Below the pieces are notes generated by a model that did no database searches, was not told where the DNA came from, and saw only the letters and a program-made list of their open reading frames with translations. The position numbers and the translations under genes are program-made. A stretch of DNA of 64,000 nucleotides from CAZASK01 sp964487845 (GTDB lineage Bacteria > Chlamydiota > Chlamydiia > Chlamydiales > FEN-1388), in contig CAZASK010000001.1 of assembly GCA_964487845.1 (NCBI GenBank), positions 1 through 64,000 on the forward strand, read 5' to 3'. How positions within the stretch are numbered: the stretch's first letter is position 1; every line of letters begins with the position of its first letter. Positions 32,791 through 41,625 of this stretch are shown here, piece after piece.

Positions 32791-33420
32791 ATGGTATTTG
32801 TGGATAGACAAGACGCAGGGCGTAAATTGGCAGAGTGCCTTGCACCATATCACGCACAAGAAGTAGTAGTGTATGGTCTTCCTCGTGGAGGAGTGGTAGT
32901 AGCAGCAGAAATTGCGCGCTTTCTTGATGCCCCACTAGAATGTCTCTTTGCACATAAAATAGGCCATCCTCGTCATGCAGAATATGCTATTGCTGCTGTA
33001 TCGGAAAGTGGCTATCTTGTCGGTAACGAACAAGAGCTCAGTCAGGTTTCAAAAGAGTGGCTCGAAAAAGAAAAAAATCTACAGATGAGTATCATGAGAC
33101 AAAGGAAATTTCTCTATCATCAAAAAACGACACGTGTTGCTGTAGAAAATAAGGTTGCCATTATTGTAGACGATGGTATTGCGACAGGTCTTACAGTGCA
33201 AGCCGGTATTCTTGAGATAAAAAGCTACCATCCCAAATCTATTGTAGTAGCAGTTCCCGTTACTCCTCAGTCTGTTGCACAGCTTTTAAAAAAAATGGGT
33301 GTTGAGGTGATTTCTTTGATAGAGGAACCGGAAGGGCAGTATAGGGGAGCTGTAGGAGCTTATTATCGATCATTTTCACAAATAGAGGACGAGGAGGTAA
33401 TTGCCTTATGCAACGCTTGA
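32791..33420 (+). CDS. phosphoribosyltransferase family protein
   Basis: A type I PRTase fold of 209 residues: VVVYGLPRGGVVVAAEIA at the start, KIGHPRHAEYAIAAVSE in the middle and the PRPP loop VAIIVDDGIATGLTVQA. I choose ATG 32791, with GAGG nine bases upstream, over a GTG six bases earlier. The next gene, a hydrolase, overlaps by 13 bases; in other bacteria (for example mycobacteria) the same two domains occur as one fused protein, so they probably cooperate. The substrate is unknown. Confidence 0.85.
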   Translation: MVFVDRQDAGRKLAECLAPYHAQEVVVYGLPRGGVVVAAEIARFLDAPLECLFAHKIGHPRHAEYAIAAVSESGYLVGNEQELSQVSKEWLEKEKNLQMSIMRQRKFLYHQKTTRVAVENKVAIIVDDGIATGLTVQAGILEIKSYHPKSIVVAVPVTPQSVAQLLKKMGVEVISLIEEPEGQYRGAVGAYYRSFSQIEDEEVIALCNA

Positions 33421-34037
33421 TGGAAGTCCCAGTAGGGTCTATCTCTTTAGAGGGCATGCTCCATATACCGACCGGAGCACAGGGAATAGTTATATTCGCT
33501 CATGGAAGCGGCAGCGGACGCTTGTCTCCGCGCAATAATTTTGTAGCTGATATCTTGTCTCGTGCGGGTCTCGCTACCTTGCTGATTGATTTACTCTCGA
33601 AACAAGAGGACCTTGTCTATCAAACAAGATTTGATATTGATCTCTTGCAGTCGAGGTTACGAGCAGTGATAGAATGGCTAAAGCTACAGCCTGAAACACA
33701 AACATTGAGATGTGGACTCTTTGGTGCCAGCACTGGCGCTGCAGCCGCACTACAGGTAGCAGCACTTATTCCAAAACAGATACAGGCTGTCGTCTCTCGA
33801 GGTGGGCGTCCTGATCTCGTGATGGAGCTACTAGATCAAGTGAAAGCTCCAACGCTATTGATTGTTGGAGGTAGTGATTTCGCTGTATTGGAGCTGAACG
33901 AGCAAGCATATAATCGACTTCAATGCACAAAAAAATATGATGTGATACCGAATGCCACCCATCTTTTTGAAGAAAAGGGATGTCTGGATGAAGTTGCAAA
34001 ACATGCTACAGAATGGTTTAAAAAATATCTTATGTAG
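33408..34037 (+). CDS. alpha/beta hydrolase, dienelactone-hydrolase-like
   Basis: A compact alpha/beta hydrolase of 209 residues with FAHGSGSGRLSPRNN as the oxyanion region, GLFGASTGAAAAL with the nucleophile Ser in GxSxG, a strand ending GGSDFAVLE for the acid, and NATHLF for the catalytic His. It overlaps the phosphoribosyltransferase by 13 bases. Its end overlaps ctaB on the opposite strand by eight bases. Confidence 0.88.
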   Translation: MQRLMEVPVGSISLEGMLHIPTGAQGIVIFAHGSGSGRLSPRNNFVADILSRAGLATLLIDLLSKQEDLVYQTRFDIDLLQSRLRAVIEWLKLQPETQTLRCGLFGASTGAAAALQVAALIPKQIQAVVSRGGRPDLVMELLDQVKAPTLLIVGGSDFAVLELNEQAYNRLQCTKKYDVIPNATHLFEEKGCLDEVAKHATEWFKKYLM

Positions 34038-34896
34038 CGTCAAAGCTCAGTAAACCGCACAATGCCATAATGATGACAAGAGAAAAAATGAATATTTTTC
34101 TTGCCCACAGAGTATCATTCGATGCTTTTTGTATACTGATGGCAAGCCAGGCGATATTCAGTAGAGTCATGACGATCACATATACATATCCAGTATAGTG
34201 AAAGAGCGTTGGCAGCGTGCACACTGTCGTAAATAGGGCAATATAGCATGCAATTTGCTTTTTTGTTGCTGCAACACCTCTGACAGCTGGCATTACGGGA
34301 ATAGAGGCCGCCTTATAATCTTTCAGTCTGTAGACTGCGATAGCAAAAAAATGAGGCATTTGCCAGAGCATAACGATGAAGAAAAGAAGCCATGCTCCAG
34401 CATCAAAAGAATTACTGACAGCGCAGTAGCCTACAACAGGTGGGATTGCGCCTGATATACTGCCGATGTGTGTGCCATACTCAGAAAGATATTTCCACTT
34501 GGTATAGACATATACATAGAGGAAAAATCCTGTGATAGCAAGTGTCGTCGTCAAAAAATTGGTAAAAAAACTCAATACGCACGTTCCTAAAACGCCAAGA
34601 ATAGATGCGAAGATAAGTGCTTGTTTGGTCGGGATGGTTCCTACGACAAGGGGGCGATACTTCGTTCGTGTCATCTTCGCATCACTACAGCGATCGCTAT
34701 AATTGTTGCATATGCATGCTGATGCGATAATGCACGCGAGTCCACATAGTGTGGCAATAAAGAGTGCGATATTGAAATGATGATGTGAGGCCATGGCAAA
34801 TCCGGCAGCAGCGGTGAGGCTATTGCCCATGATGATGCCAGGCTTTGTCAGCGCACAATACTCGTGTAGTTGCCTGCGATATAAAAGAGTTGTCAT
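34030..34896 (-). CDS. ctaB: protohaem IX farnesyltransferase (haem O synthase)
   Basis: A UbiA-type prenyltransferase that makes haem O for the bo3 oxidase. The conserved site NYSDRCSDAKMTRTKYRPL, with the DxxxD-type metal-binding motif, is near residue 70, and seven or more membrane helices follow. I place the start at 34896, where AGGA lies six bases upstream and the ATG shares a base with the cyoD stop. The order cyoABCD-ctaB is the standard cyoABCDE operon. Confidence 0.94.
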   Translation of the reverse strand: MTTLLYRRQLHEYCALTKPGIIMGNSLTAAAGFAMASHHHFNIALFIATLCGLACIIASACICNNYSDRCSDAKMTRTKYRPLVVGTIPTKQALIFASILGVLGTCVLSFFTNFLTTTLAITGFFLYVYVYTKWKYLSEYGTHIGSISGAIPPVVGYCAVSNSFDAGAWLLFFIVMLWQMPHFFAIAVYRLKDYKAASIPVMPAVRGVAATKKQIACYIALFTTVCTLPTLFHYTGYVYVIVMTLLNIAWLAISIQKASNDTLWARKIFIFSLVIIMALCGLLSFDAT

Positions 34897-35267
34897 TATT
34901 TTCCTGGGATCGTGTGTCGGCATTCATTCATCATGGATTCAACCATTGGTTGCATGGTTCTTTCGTCTAGGTTATTCATAATCCATAACGTTCCTATGAC
35001 TAAGATAAAGATGACAAGGACAGTAAATCCAAAAGAAAGGAGATTCCATCGCGGACGTTCTTCTTTACCCAAGTGAAGAAAGAATCGCAGTTGAATACAT
35101 ACCTGTATGATTCCAAGGAGTACAATTACCCCAATCAACATATGTTCTGTGAGCTGTCTTTTTTCGACTAAGAAAAAAGCTATGAGTGTAAGCACGACAG
35201 AAAGAAGAAAGCCAAGCGTAGAAGCGCGTCTGGAGCTCAGATGTGAAAGATGAGGCGTGTGATCCAT
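34896..35267 (-). CDS. cyoD: cytochrome bo3 quinol oxidase subunit IV
   Basis: A 123-residue subunit with three membrane helices (STLGFLLSVVLTLIAFFLV, LIGVIVLLGIIQVCIQLRFF, FTVLVIFILVIGTLWIMNNL), typical CyoD. An open frame extends upstream into cyoC, but the ATG at 35267, sharing a base with the cyoC stop, fits the family length. Confidence 0.9.
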   Translation of the reverse strand: MDHTPHLSHLSSRRASTLGFLLSVVLTLIAFFLVEKRQLTEHMLIGVIVLLGIIQVCIQLRFFLHLGKEERPRWNLLSFGFTVLVIFILVIGTLWIMNNLDERTMQPMVESMMNECRHTIPGK

Positions 35268-35857
35268 CAAAGTACTCCCATTAAATAGACAAATGTAAAA
35301 ATAAAAATCCAGACAACGTCTAAAAAGTGCCAAAAGAGGCTGAAGCAGCTTAGTCGTCTTAAAGTTGACAGTGTTAACCCTCGTTTGACTACAAGAAGGA
35401 TCATAATAGCAATCCACAATAGTCCAGCAGTAATGTGGAGTCCATGCGTGGCAACAAGGGTAAAAAATGAGGAAAGAAAACCGCTTCTTTGCCAGCTATT
35501 TCCCTCTTGTATAAGATGATAAAATTCATTGAGTTCCATTCCTAAAAAGCCTGCTCCTAAAAGAAATGTCATGGCAATCAAAGCCAAGACCTTCGATCTT
35601 TTATTTTCATGGGCGGCAATCATCATTAAACTACAGGTAAAACTACTTGTTAACAAAAGAAGTGTTTGCGTGAGTACATAGGGCAAATTAAAAAGCTCTT
35701 TTCCAGATGGGCCACCATAGGTGTTCTTATGCAGTACCGCAAATGCGGCAAAGAAGCTGGCAAATAAAATACAATCGGTCATGATATATATCCAAAAACC
35801 GAAAATATTTTTCTTGTAAGTCTCATGCTGAATGTGTTGGTGATGGCTGTGTGTCAT
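35267..35857 (-). CDS. cyoC: cytochrome bo3 quinol oxidase subunit III
   Basis: A 196-residue, five-helix CyoC. The start is rich in His (MTHSHHQHIQHE) and GFWIYIMTDCILFASFFAAF is the first helix; FFTLVATHGLHITAGLLWI carries the conserved His-Gly-His pattern, and FWHFLDVVWIFIFTFVYL closes the protein. It overlaps cyoB by four bases. Confidence 0.94.
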   Translation of the reverse strand: MTHSHHQHIQHETYKKNIFGFWIYIMTDCILFASFFAAFAVLHKNTYGGPSGKELFNLPYVLTQTLLLLTSSFTCSLMMIAAHENKRSKVLALIAMTFLLGAGFLGMELNEFYHLIQEGNSWQRSGFLSSFFTLVATHGLHITAGLLWIAIMILLVVKRGLTLSTLRRLSCFSLFWHFLDVVWIFIFTFVYLMGVL

Positions 35858-37818
35858 ATACTAGATGATCTCCTTGCAGCTTCTATAGATGTAATTTCAT
35901 CTACTGGTACGTAATAATCAATGTCATCATCGATGAGGCGTAGAACTAAAAAGATAAGAGAAGCCGCCAACCCAATTGCTGCCAGCCAGAACATGTGCCA
36001 GATGAGGCCAAAACCGATACAAAAACTTGCTGCGCCAATATACAGGCCCATAGCAGAATTTTTTGGCATATGTATTTCTTCGTAAGGCAAAACTTTTCTC
36101 TGAGTGGGCTTTTGTTTCATAGCCCAGAAGGGATCGCGTTCATCAACTGTGGGGATATGGGCGTAATTATAAAATGGGGGAGGGGACGTTGTAGACCACT
36201 CAAGTGTACGACCATTCCAAGGATCTCCAGTGAGGTCTTTGTTGAGGTGACGGTCTCGAATGCTTACAATTACCTGTAGTACTTGAAGAGCGACTCCACA
36301 GCTAATAATACCGATACCTATTGCTGCTACCATGAAAAGTGGTAGCCACCCAAGTCCTGCGTCATAATGATCCAATCGTCGTGTAGCCCCCATAAACCCT
36401 AAGAGATAGAGGGGTAAGAAGGCGACAAGAAAGCCTAAGATCCAGCACCAAAAAGCATATCTTCCTAATCGCTCGTTCAGGGTAAAGCCAGTGAATTTTG
36501 GAAACCAGTAGGCAAATGCTGAAAAGAATCCAAAGAGCACGCCACCAATAATCATCGAATGAAAGTGAGCGACAAGAAATAAGCTGTTATGCGTTTGAAA
36601 ATCGATCGCTGGCACCGATAAGAGAACGCCTGCCATGCCGCCAATAGTGAAATTTACCACAAAGCCCAAAAACCAAAGCAATGGGGTTTTGAGAACGACG
36701 CGGCCTCGGAACATGGTGAATATCCAGTTAAATACTTTTACGCCTGTCGGTACCGCAATAATCATGGTCATGATTCCGAAGAAGGCATTTACATTAGCGC
36801 CAGCGCCCATTGTGAAAAAGTGATGGACCCATACAATAAAAGATAAGAAAGTAATCACTGCAATTGCCCACACCATCGATACATATCCAAAAAGACGTTT
36901 GTGAGAAAAAGTAGCCACAACTTCTGAGAATACGCCAAAAGCAGGGAGAACGAGAATATAGACCTCAGGATGTCCCCAAGCCCAGATAAAGTTGATATAC
37001 ATCATGGGATTGCCGCCAAAATCGGGAGTGAAAAAGTGCATTCCCAAAGTGCGATCAAGGGTGAGCATGGCAACCGTAGCTGTAAGAATAGGAAACGCAA
37101 ATGCTACAAGAGAGAGGCTTCCAAGGGCTGTCCATACGAACACTGGCATTTTCATGAACTTCATGCCAGGGCAGCGCATTTTAAAAATGGTCACAAGGAA
37201 GTTGATCCCCGACATCAAACTTCCAAGACCTGAAATTTGCACACTCCATATCCAATAGTCTACGCCAACTCCTGGGCTGTAATTGATTCCAGACAAAGGC
37301 GGATAGGCAACCCATCCTGTTGCTGAAAAATCGCCAATAGCAAGTGATACATTGACGAGCATGGCACCAGATATAAACAGCCATACACTCAGTGAGTTCA
37401 TAAAGGGGAAGGCTACATCGCGAGTTCCTATTTGGAGGGGAATAATAAGGTTCATCAGGCCAAACAGAACACCCATCCCGACGAAAAAAATCATCGTGGT
37501 GCCATGAGCTGTGAAAATTTGCTGAAAGTGATCGGCAGTAAGGTATCCGAAGGAGTCCCCCACAGCTAATGCCTGTTGGACGCGCATCATAATAGCTTCA
37601 CTCAGCCCTTTTACAAGCATGAGAATAGCTACTACAATGTACATCACTCCGATTTTTTTAGGATCGAGTGATGTCAGCCATTCGTTCCATAGCCATTTCC
37701 AGCGTTTTGTATAGGTGATGAGTCCCATAACTCCAATAGCAGTTAGCGTCATCATGACGACTCCGGCCATTTGCACAAAATCATGCTTGAAAGCATCCAT
37801 CGTTAATTTTCCAAACAT
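35854..37818 (-). CDS. cyoB: cytochrome bo3 quinol oxidase subunit I
   Basis: The catalytic haem-copper subunit, 654 residues. Visible ligand motifs are FTAHGTTMIFF (low-spin haem His), WAWGHPEVYILVLPAFG with the CuB His and cross-linked Tyr, VWVHHFFTMG with two further CuB His, and LVAHFHSMIIGG for the two haem His residues. I choose the ATG at 37818 with a GGGA upstream; a longer form would overlap cyoA. The enzyme oxidises quinol, so it pairs with Nqr in respiration. Chlamydiaceae use cytochrome bd instead. Confidence 0.95.
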   Translation of the reverse strand: MFGKLTMDAFKHDFVQMAGVVMMTLTAIGVMGLITYTKRWKWLWNEWLTSLDPKKIGVMYIVVAILMLVKGLSEAIMMRVQQALAVGDSFGYLTADHFQQIFTAHGTTMIFFVGMGVLFGLMNLIIPLQIGTRDVAFPFMNSLSVWLFISGAMLVNVSLAIGDFSATGWVAYPPLSGINYSPGVGVDYWIWSVQISGLGSLMSGINFLVTIFKMRCPGMKFMKMPVFVWTALGSLSLVAFAFPILTATVAMLTLDRTLGMHFFTPDFGGNPMMYINFIWAWGHPEVYILVLPAFGVFSEVVATFSHKRLFGYVSMVWAIAVITFLSFIVWVHHFFTMGAGANVNAFFGIMTMIIAVPTGVKVFNWIFTMFRGRVVLKTPLLWFLGFVVNFTIGGMAGVLLSVPAIDFQTHNSLFLVAHFHSMIIGGVLFGFFSAFAYWFPKFTGFTLNERLGRYAFWCWILGFLVAFLPLYLLGFMGATRRLDHYDAGLGWLPLFMVAAIGIGIISCGVALQVLQVIVSIRDRHLNKDLTGDPWNGRTLEWSTTSPPPFYNYAHIPTVDERDPFWAMKQKPTQRKVLPYEEIHMPKNSAMGLYIGAASFCIGFGLIWHMFWLAAIGLAASLIFLVLRLIDDDIDYYVPVDEITSIEAARRSSSI

Positions 37819-37843
37819 ACTCTCTTTCAATCCCTTTTGTATG

Positions 37844-38713
37844 TTACATATCACTCATTGGCATCATATATTTCATAACAATCCAATCATATAATGCTGC
37901 ATCTTCTAAGCGATACAGCGTCACTGGATGGTATTTGCTAGGCTCTATGAGTGTTTTATACTGTTGTTTGTTCAGAGTGTGTGGGCTTGCATGCACCTTG
38001 TTGACCCATACATTGAATTCTTCTTGGGAGCAGGAGTTGGCCAGAAAGCTCATCCCTGCAAATCCCTCACCGCTCAAATTGGCAGAAACACCATTGAAAT
38101 TGCCTTTTTTATTTGCGATAAGGTGAAGCTTCGTGCTCATGCCAGGCATCGCAAAAATCTGCCCTCCAAGCGCTGGAATCCAGAATGAATTCATAGGCGC
38201 ATCTGCGGTAATCTCAAAAGCCAGAGGCGTGTTTTCTGGAAATTGAACATGGTTGATAGAGGCGATATTGTATTCAGGATAGATAAAAAGCCATTTCCAG
38301 TTTAAGGCAACTACTTGGATTTTAATTGGTTTATGCATGGATGCAATTGGCTTAAAAGGATCGAGTGCGTAGCTACTTTTGTAGGTAATGATTCCAAGAG
38401 CTAAGATAATCAGACATGGCAATCCCCACCATATACATTCTGCAACTGGGTGGTCATCCCAGTCTGGAGTGTATGTCGCCTTTGTATTTTCAGATCGGTA
38501 CTTCTTTACGAAGACGAAGGCGAGAACAAATACAGGAATAACGACTATCAGCATGAGCTCTGTAGCGATAACGAGCAGATCACGCTGTTTTTCTCCAATG
38601 AGTCCATCTGGAAATAAGACAGGGATTCCAGAGGGGTAAGCAAGAAGTATAATGAGCAGGGTAGCTCCTATAAGCAGAAGAATAGGAAGTGCTATTTTCC
38701 ATTTCGAGTCCAT
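37844..38713 (-). CDS. cyoA: cytochrome bo3 quinol oxidase subunit II
   Basis: CyoA of 289 residues: an N-terminal membrane segment, two helices, then a cupredoxin domain (KIQVVALNWKWLFIYPEYNI, NSFWIPALGGQIFAMPGM) that lacks the CuA cysteines, as expected for a quinol oxidase. No lipobox Cys is seen at the start, unlike E. coli. I place the start at 38713 (MDSKWKIALP) rather than an upstream ATG. It is the first gene of the cyo operon. Confidence 0.93.
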   Translation of the reverse strand: MDSKWKIALPILLLIGATLLIILLAYPSGIPVLFPDGLIGEKQRDLLVIATELMLIVVIPVFVLAFVFVKKYRSENTKATYTPDWDDHPVAECIWWGLPCLIILALGIITYKSSYALDPFKPIASMHKPIKIQVVALNWKWLFIYPEYNIASINHVQFPENTPLAFEITADAPMNSFWIPALGGQIFAMPGMSTKLHLIANKKGNFNGVSANLSGEGFAGMSFLANSCSQEEFNVWVNKVHASPHTLNKQQYKTLIEPSKYHPVTLYRLEDAALYDWIVMKYMMPMSDM

Positions 38714-38798
38714 TGTCAATCCTTCCGTGTATAACAATTCATTTTTGTTTTACCCGAAATGGCTTGCTTTTGTCTAGCTGATAATGAAAATTTTACTA

Positions 38799-39383
38799 TT
38801 AGTTGTTATATTTTTTATGGGAGGATTTTGGACAGCTACTTAGATGATCATTTACCAATCCTGTTGCTTGCATATATGCATACATGATTGTAGAGCCAAC
38901 AAATTTCATGCCTCGTTGTTTTAGATCATACGACAAGGCATCGCTCTCTGGAGTTCGGGTGGGGACGTCTTTCAATGAATGCCGATGATTGACAAGTGGC
39001 TTATTGTGTACAAAACGCCAGAGATAGTGATCAAATGAGCCATATTCTTGTTGGATCTGAAGAAATATGCGAGCATTGAGGCGAGCGCTTATAATTTTGA
39101 GCCGATTTCGAATAATTTCAGGATTGTGCCGCAGTGCTTCTAGCTCGTCATCACTCATACAGGCGACTTTTTGAGGGTCAAAATTATAAAAAGCCTTTCT
39201 ATAACCCTCTCTTCTCAAGAGGATAGTTTCCCAGCTTAAGCCAGCTTGTGCGCCTTCTAAAATCAGCATTTCAAAAAGATGCCTGTCATCATGAACAGGA
39301 ACGCCCCACTCATTGTCATGATACTGTGCATATAAGGGATGATGGGGTGGGTTGCCAAAACAGCGTATTTTTTCAGTGCTCAT
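38799..39383 (-). CDS. tag: DNA-3-methyladenine glycosylase I
   Basis: Tag removes 3-methyladenine from DNA. The protein (194 residues from the ATG at 39383) begins EKIRCFGNPPHHPLYAQYHD and NEWGVPVHDDRHLFEMLILE, then AGLSWETILLRREGYRKAF with the catalytic Glu, and MKFVGSTIMYAYMQATG. The upstream extension of the frame runs into csaA and has no family similarity. Confidence 0.94.
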   Translation of the reverse strand: MSTEKIRCFGNPPHHPLYAQYHDNEWGVPVHDDRHLFEMLILEGAQAGLSWETILLRREGYRKAFYNFDPQKVACMSDDELEALRHNPEIIRNRLKIISARLNARIFLQIQQEYGSFDHYLWRFVHNKPLVNHRHSLKDVPTRTPESDALSYDLKQRGMKFVGSTIMYAYMQATGLVNDHLSSCPKSSHKKYNN

Positions 39384-39402
39384 TTTATTGTCGTGTATGT
39401 TA

Positions 39403-39735
39403 TTAAAACAGTTTGGCGCCATTTCCAACTGTGTGAGTAGGCTGTACAAGTACAACTTGTCCTTGTGTGTCAGGAACACCTAAAGTCAATACCTCGGACA
39501 TGAATTTCCCAATTTGTTTTGGTGGAAAATTTACTACAGCGAGGATTTGTTTTCCCACGAGTTCATCTTTTGTGTAGTGGTGAGTAATTTGTGCAGAAGA
39601 TTGCTTCACTCCTAAATCAGCAAAATCGATGCGTAATTTATACGCAGGTTTGCGAGCTTCTGGAAACTCTTCTACAGAAAGTATTGTTCCGATTCTGATG
39701 TCGACTTTTAAAAAATCTGCAAATGTAATTTCCAC
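39403..39735 (-). CDS. csaA: tRNA-binding-domain protein CsaA
   Basis: A 110-residue single-domain EMAP/OB-fold protein: FLKVDIRIGTILSVEEFPEA at the start, KLRIDFADLGVKQSSAQI and the conserved NFPPKQIGKFMSEVLTLG. CsaA is described as a chaperone-like, tRNA-binding homodimer. It lies 19 bases upstream of tag. Confidence 0.92.
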   Translation of the reverse strand: MEITFADFLKVDIRIGTILSVEEFPEARKPAYKLRIDFADLGVKQSSAQITHHYTKDELVGKQILAVVNFPPKQIGKFMSEVLTLGVPDTQGQVVLVQPTHTVGNGAKLF

Positions 39736-39805
39736 AGAATGAGCTCTTTATGTGCGGTTATGAAATATGTAGTCAGGATGATAAATAAAAGATCTGTTCA
39801 GATCC

Positions 39806-39838
39806 AGAAAAAACCTCACGCTGTAAAACAGCGTGAGG
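39806..39838 (-). terminator. intrinsic terminator after the GT25-methyltransferase gene
   Basis: A perfect ten-base-pair stem (CCTCACGCTG / CAGCGTGAGG) with a TAAAA loop, followed on the minus strand by TTTTTT, lies 11 bases past the stop of the minus-strand gene. This is the best-formed terminator in the window. Confidence 0.9.
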
Positions 39839-39848
39839 CAGAAGATGT

Positions 39849-41393
39849 CTATGGTTTTTGCCAAATTCCCCAGATGTTATCCCCGTGGTATTCGCCTACC
39901 TTTACACAATTGTTATCGAGCCAAGATACAGCTTTCCCAGTACCGTTCCAGTTGATATCGTCAAACACAATGAATCCACCTGACTTTACGAGAGGAGCCC
40001 ACGTAGTTACGTCATAGTAGGATTCTATTTCAGAGTGATTACCATCGATATGAAGAAGTCCAATATTGGGAATGCGAGGTGCATTTGCAGAGCTTTCTTT
40101 TATCAACACAATCTGTTTCTGTAGATCGAATTTGTCGATCTTTGTTACCAGATCTTGATAAACTGCATCGTGATTTACATGAGTCCACCACTCATAATTG
40201 ACTCCATCCATGCCCACAGCCGATGCTGCAGTGCTCCAGGGATCGATTCCATACACGGTTCCTATTTTGTTAGCTCGGGCTGCGAATGCCATGGGAACGA
40301 GTGATTTTCCTCCCCACACACCGATTTCCACGATAGTCTCTGGTTTGTGCTGGCAAATCAAGTCGACGAGTATAGCTGCCTTTTCTTCTGAGCACCATCC
40401 TTGCAGCTGATTCATGGCATGAAATACAGTTCGCTTTAATGGGCGATTCGCTTTTTGCAGAGAATCGGATTCGAGTGTTTTTTGATAGCCAGGAGCGCCA
40501 TTATCAGAAAGGGCATTAATTTTTGTAGAAACGATGTCTTCTTTTACAGCAAAAAGACGCATATCGTTTGGTAAGTAATATTCCATATCATAGGGCAGAA
40601 AGATCTTTTTTTTGATGATGAAATCATACAGTTTTTTGATTCCGGATGCTGTGATGATATATGAATAGGCACCATAGCGAGCTCCTACTTGATCGAAATC
40701 GGCATCGATCGCTGTTCTATTTCGGAATCTTTCCGGATTTCGAGGAGTGAAATTTGGTCTCGAGGCATAACTTCTACATGGGATATAATTGCCGCGTTGA
40801 TCTTTCGTATCTTGATCGGTGAAGAGAATATCCCATCCATCTTTTCCTACAAGAGCATCGAGTTTGTCGATCATATATGAGATCTTATGTGGATTTTGAA
40901 TGAGTTCAATGTCATCTTCCATGATCCATACTCTGTCAAATTTATTGTCGAGTGCATGTTTAAGAAGAGAAAGATGGCTCAGCACAATCCCTATTGCTCC
41001 GCGAGACATGCAGTGACAAAAATAATTTCTTCCTGGCGTGTGGATGATTTCGTGCTCGGGTGTATAATTGCCATTTGGAAGATACGATGTTCCCCAAATT
41101 CCTGGTTGCATTGAATTCTTATATTTGAGGCCAATATCATTGAGTGTTTCAAGGGAGAGTTCCCATCCGTTTACGGCAGAAAAGCGTACTGGATAAATAC
41201 CATGAGGATCTAGTTGTTCTTTACAGGCAGCAAACTTTTCTGGGCGTTGATCAAGATTAATAGTGTAGATGCAATCGATATTTCTCATGGTATGTTGACC
41301 AGGCGAAACTTCTACTGTTTTAAGATGGTCAACAATCGCACTGCATAGGGTTGCTGCGCTTACTATCGATAGGAATAGAAGATATTTTATCAT
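39849..41393 (-). CDS. exported glycosyltransferase family 25 / SAM-methyltransferase fusion
   Basis: A 514-residue two-domain protein behind a Sec signal (MIKYLLFLSIVSAATLCSA). Residues about 35-300 are GT25-like: YTINLDQRPEKFAACKEQL, FSAVNGWEL, GAIGIVLSHLSLLKHAL, and the acidic sugar-nucleotide site WIMEDDIEL. Residues about 325-514 are a Methyltransf_24-like SAM domain: ETIVEIGVWGGKSLVPMAF, YGIDPWS, IGLLHIDGNHSEIESYYDV, GGFIVFDD. GGAG six bases upstream favours the ATG at 41393. Both domains need cofactors found in cytoplasm, yet the protein is exported; delivery into the host is one explanation. It has a strong terminator and a divergent partner gene. Confidence 0.8.
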   Translation of the reverse strand: MIKYLLFLSIVSAATLCSAIVDHLKTVEVSPGQHTMRNIDCIYTINLDQRPEKFAACKEQLDPHGIYPVRFSAVNGWELSLETLNDIGLKYKNSMQPGIWGTSYLPNGNYTPEHEIIHTPGRNYFCHCMSRGAIGIVLSHLSLLKHALDNKFDRVWIMEDDIELIQNPHKISYMIDKLDALVGKDGWDILFTDQDTKDQRGNYIPCRSYASRPNFTPRNPERFRNRTAIDADFDQVGARYGAYSYIITASGIKKLYDFIIKKKIFLPYDMEYYLPNDMRLFAVKEDIVSTKINALSDNGAPGYQKTLESDSLQKANRPLKRTVFHAMNQLQGWCSEEKAAILVDLICQHKPETIVEIGVWGGKSLVPMAFAARANKIGTVYGIDPWSTAASAVGMDGVNYEWWTHVNHDAVYQDLVTKIDKFDLQKQIVLIKESSANAPRIPNIGLLHIDGNHSEIESYYDVTTWAPLVKSGGFIVFDDINWNGTGKAVSWLDNNCVKVGEYHGDNIWGIWQKP

Positions 41394-41412
41394 TGGGTTC
41401 TCCATTTTCAAT

Positions 41413-41440
41413 CATATATGATGCGAGACCAAATGTACAA
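41413..41440 (-). promoter_or_regulatory. candidate promoter for the GT25-methyltransferase gene
   Basis: On the minus strand TTGTAC (41440-41435), a 16-base spacer and TATATG (41418-41413) end about 20 bases before the start. The match is moderate. Confidence 0.35.
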
Positions 41441-41625
41441 ATTACGTATCACGATTTCATTTTTTTTGATACGAAGTATGTAGAAGAGGTCATTGGCAAT
41501 TTCTGTCGATTGATGTATACCCAAAGCATGAAAATAACAAAACATAAATTGAGCTGATAAAATAATCAGCCTCATGGCACACTTGCCAAAGGTTTGTTGC
41601 AATCAGAATAAATAGATAGGTGGAT

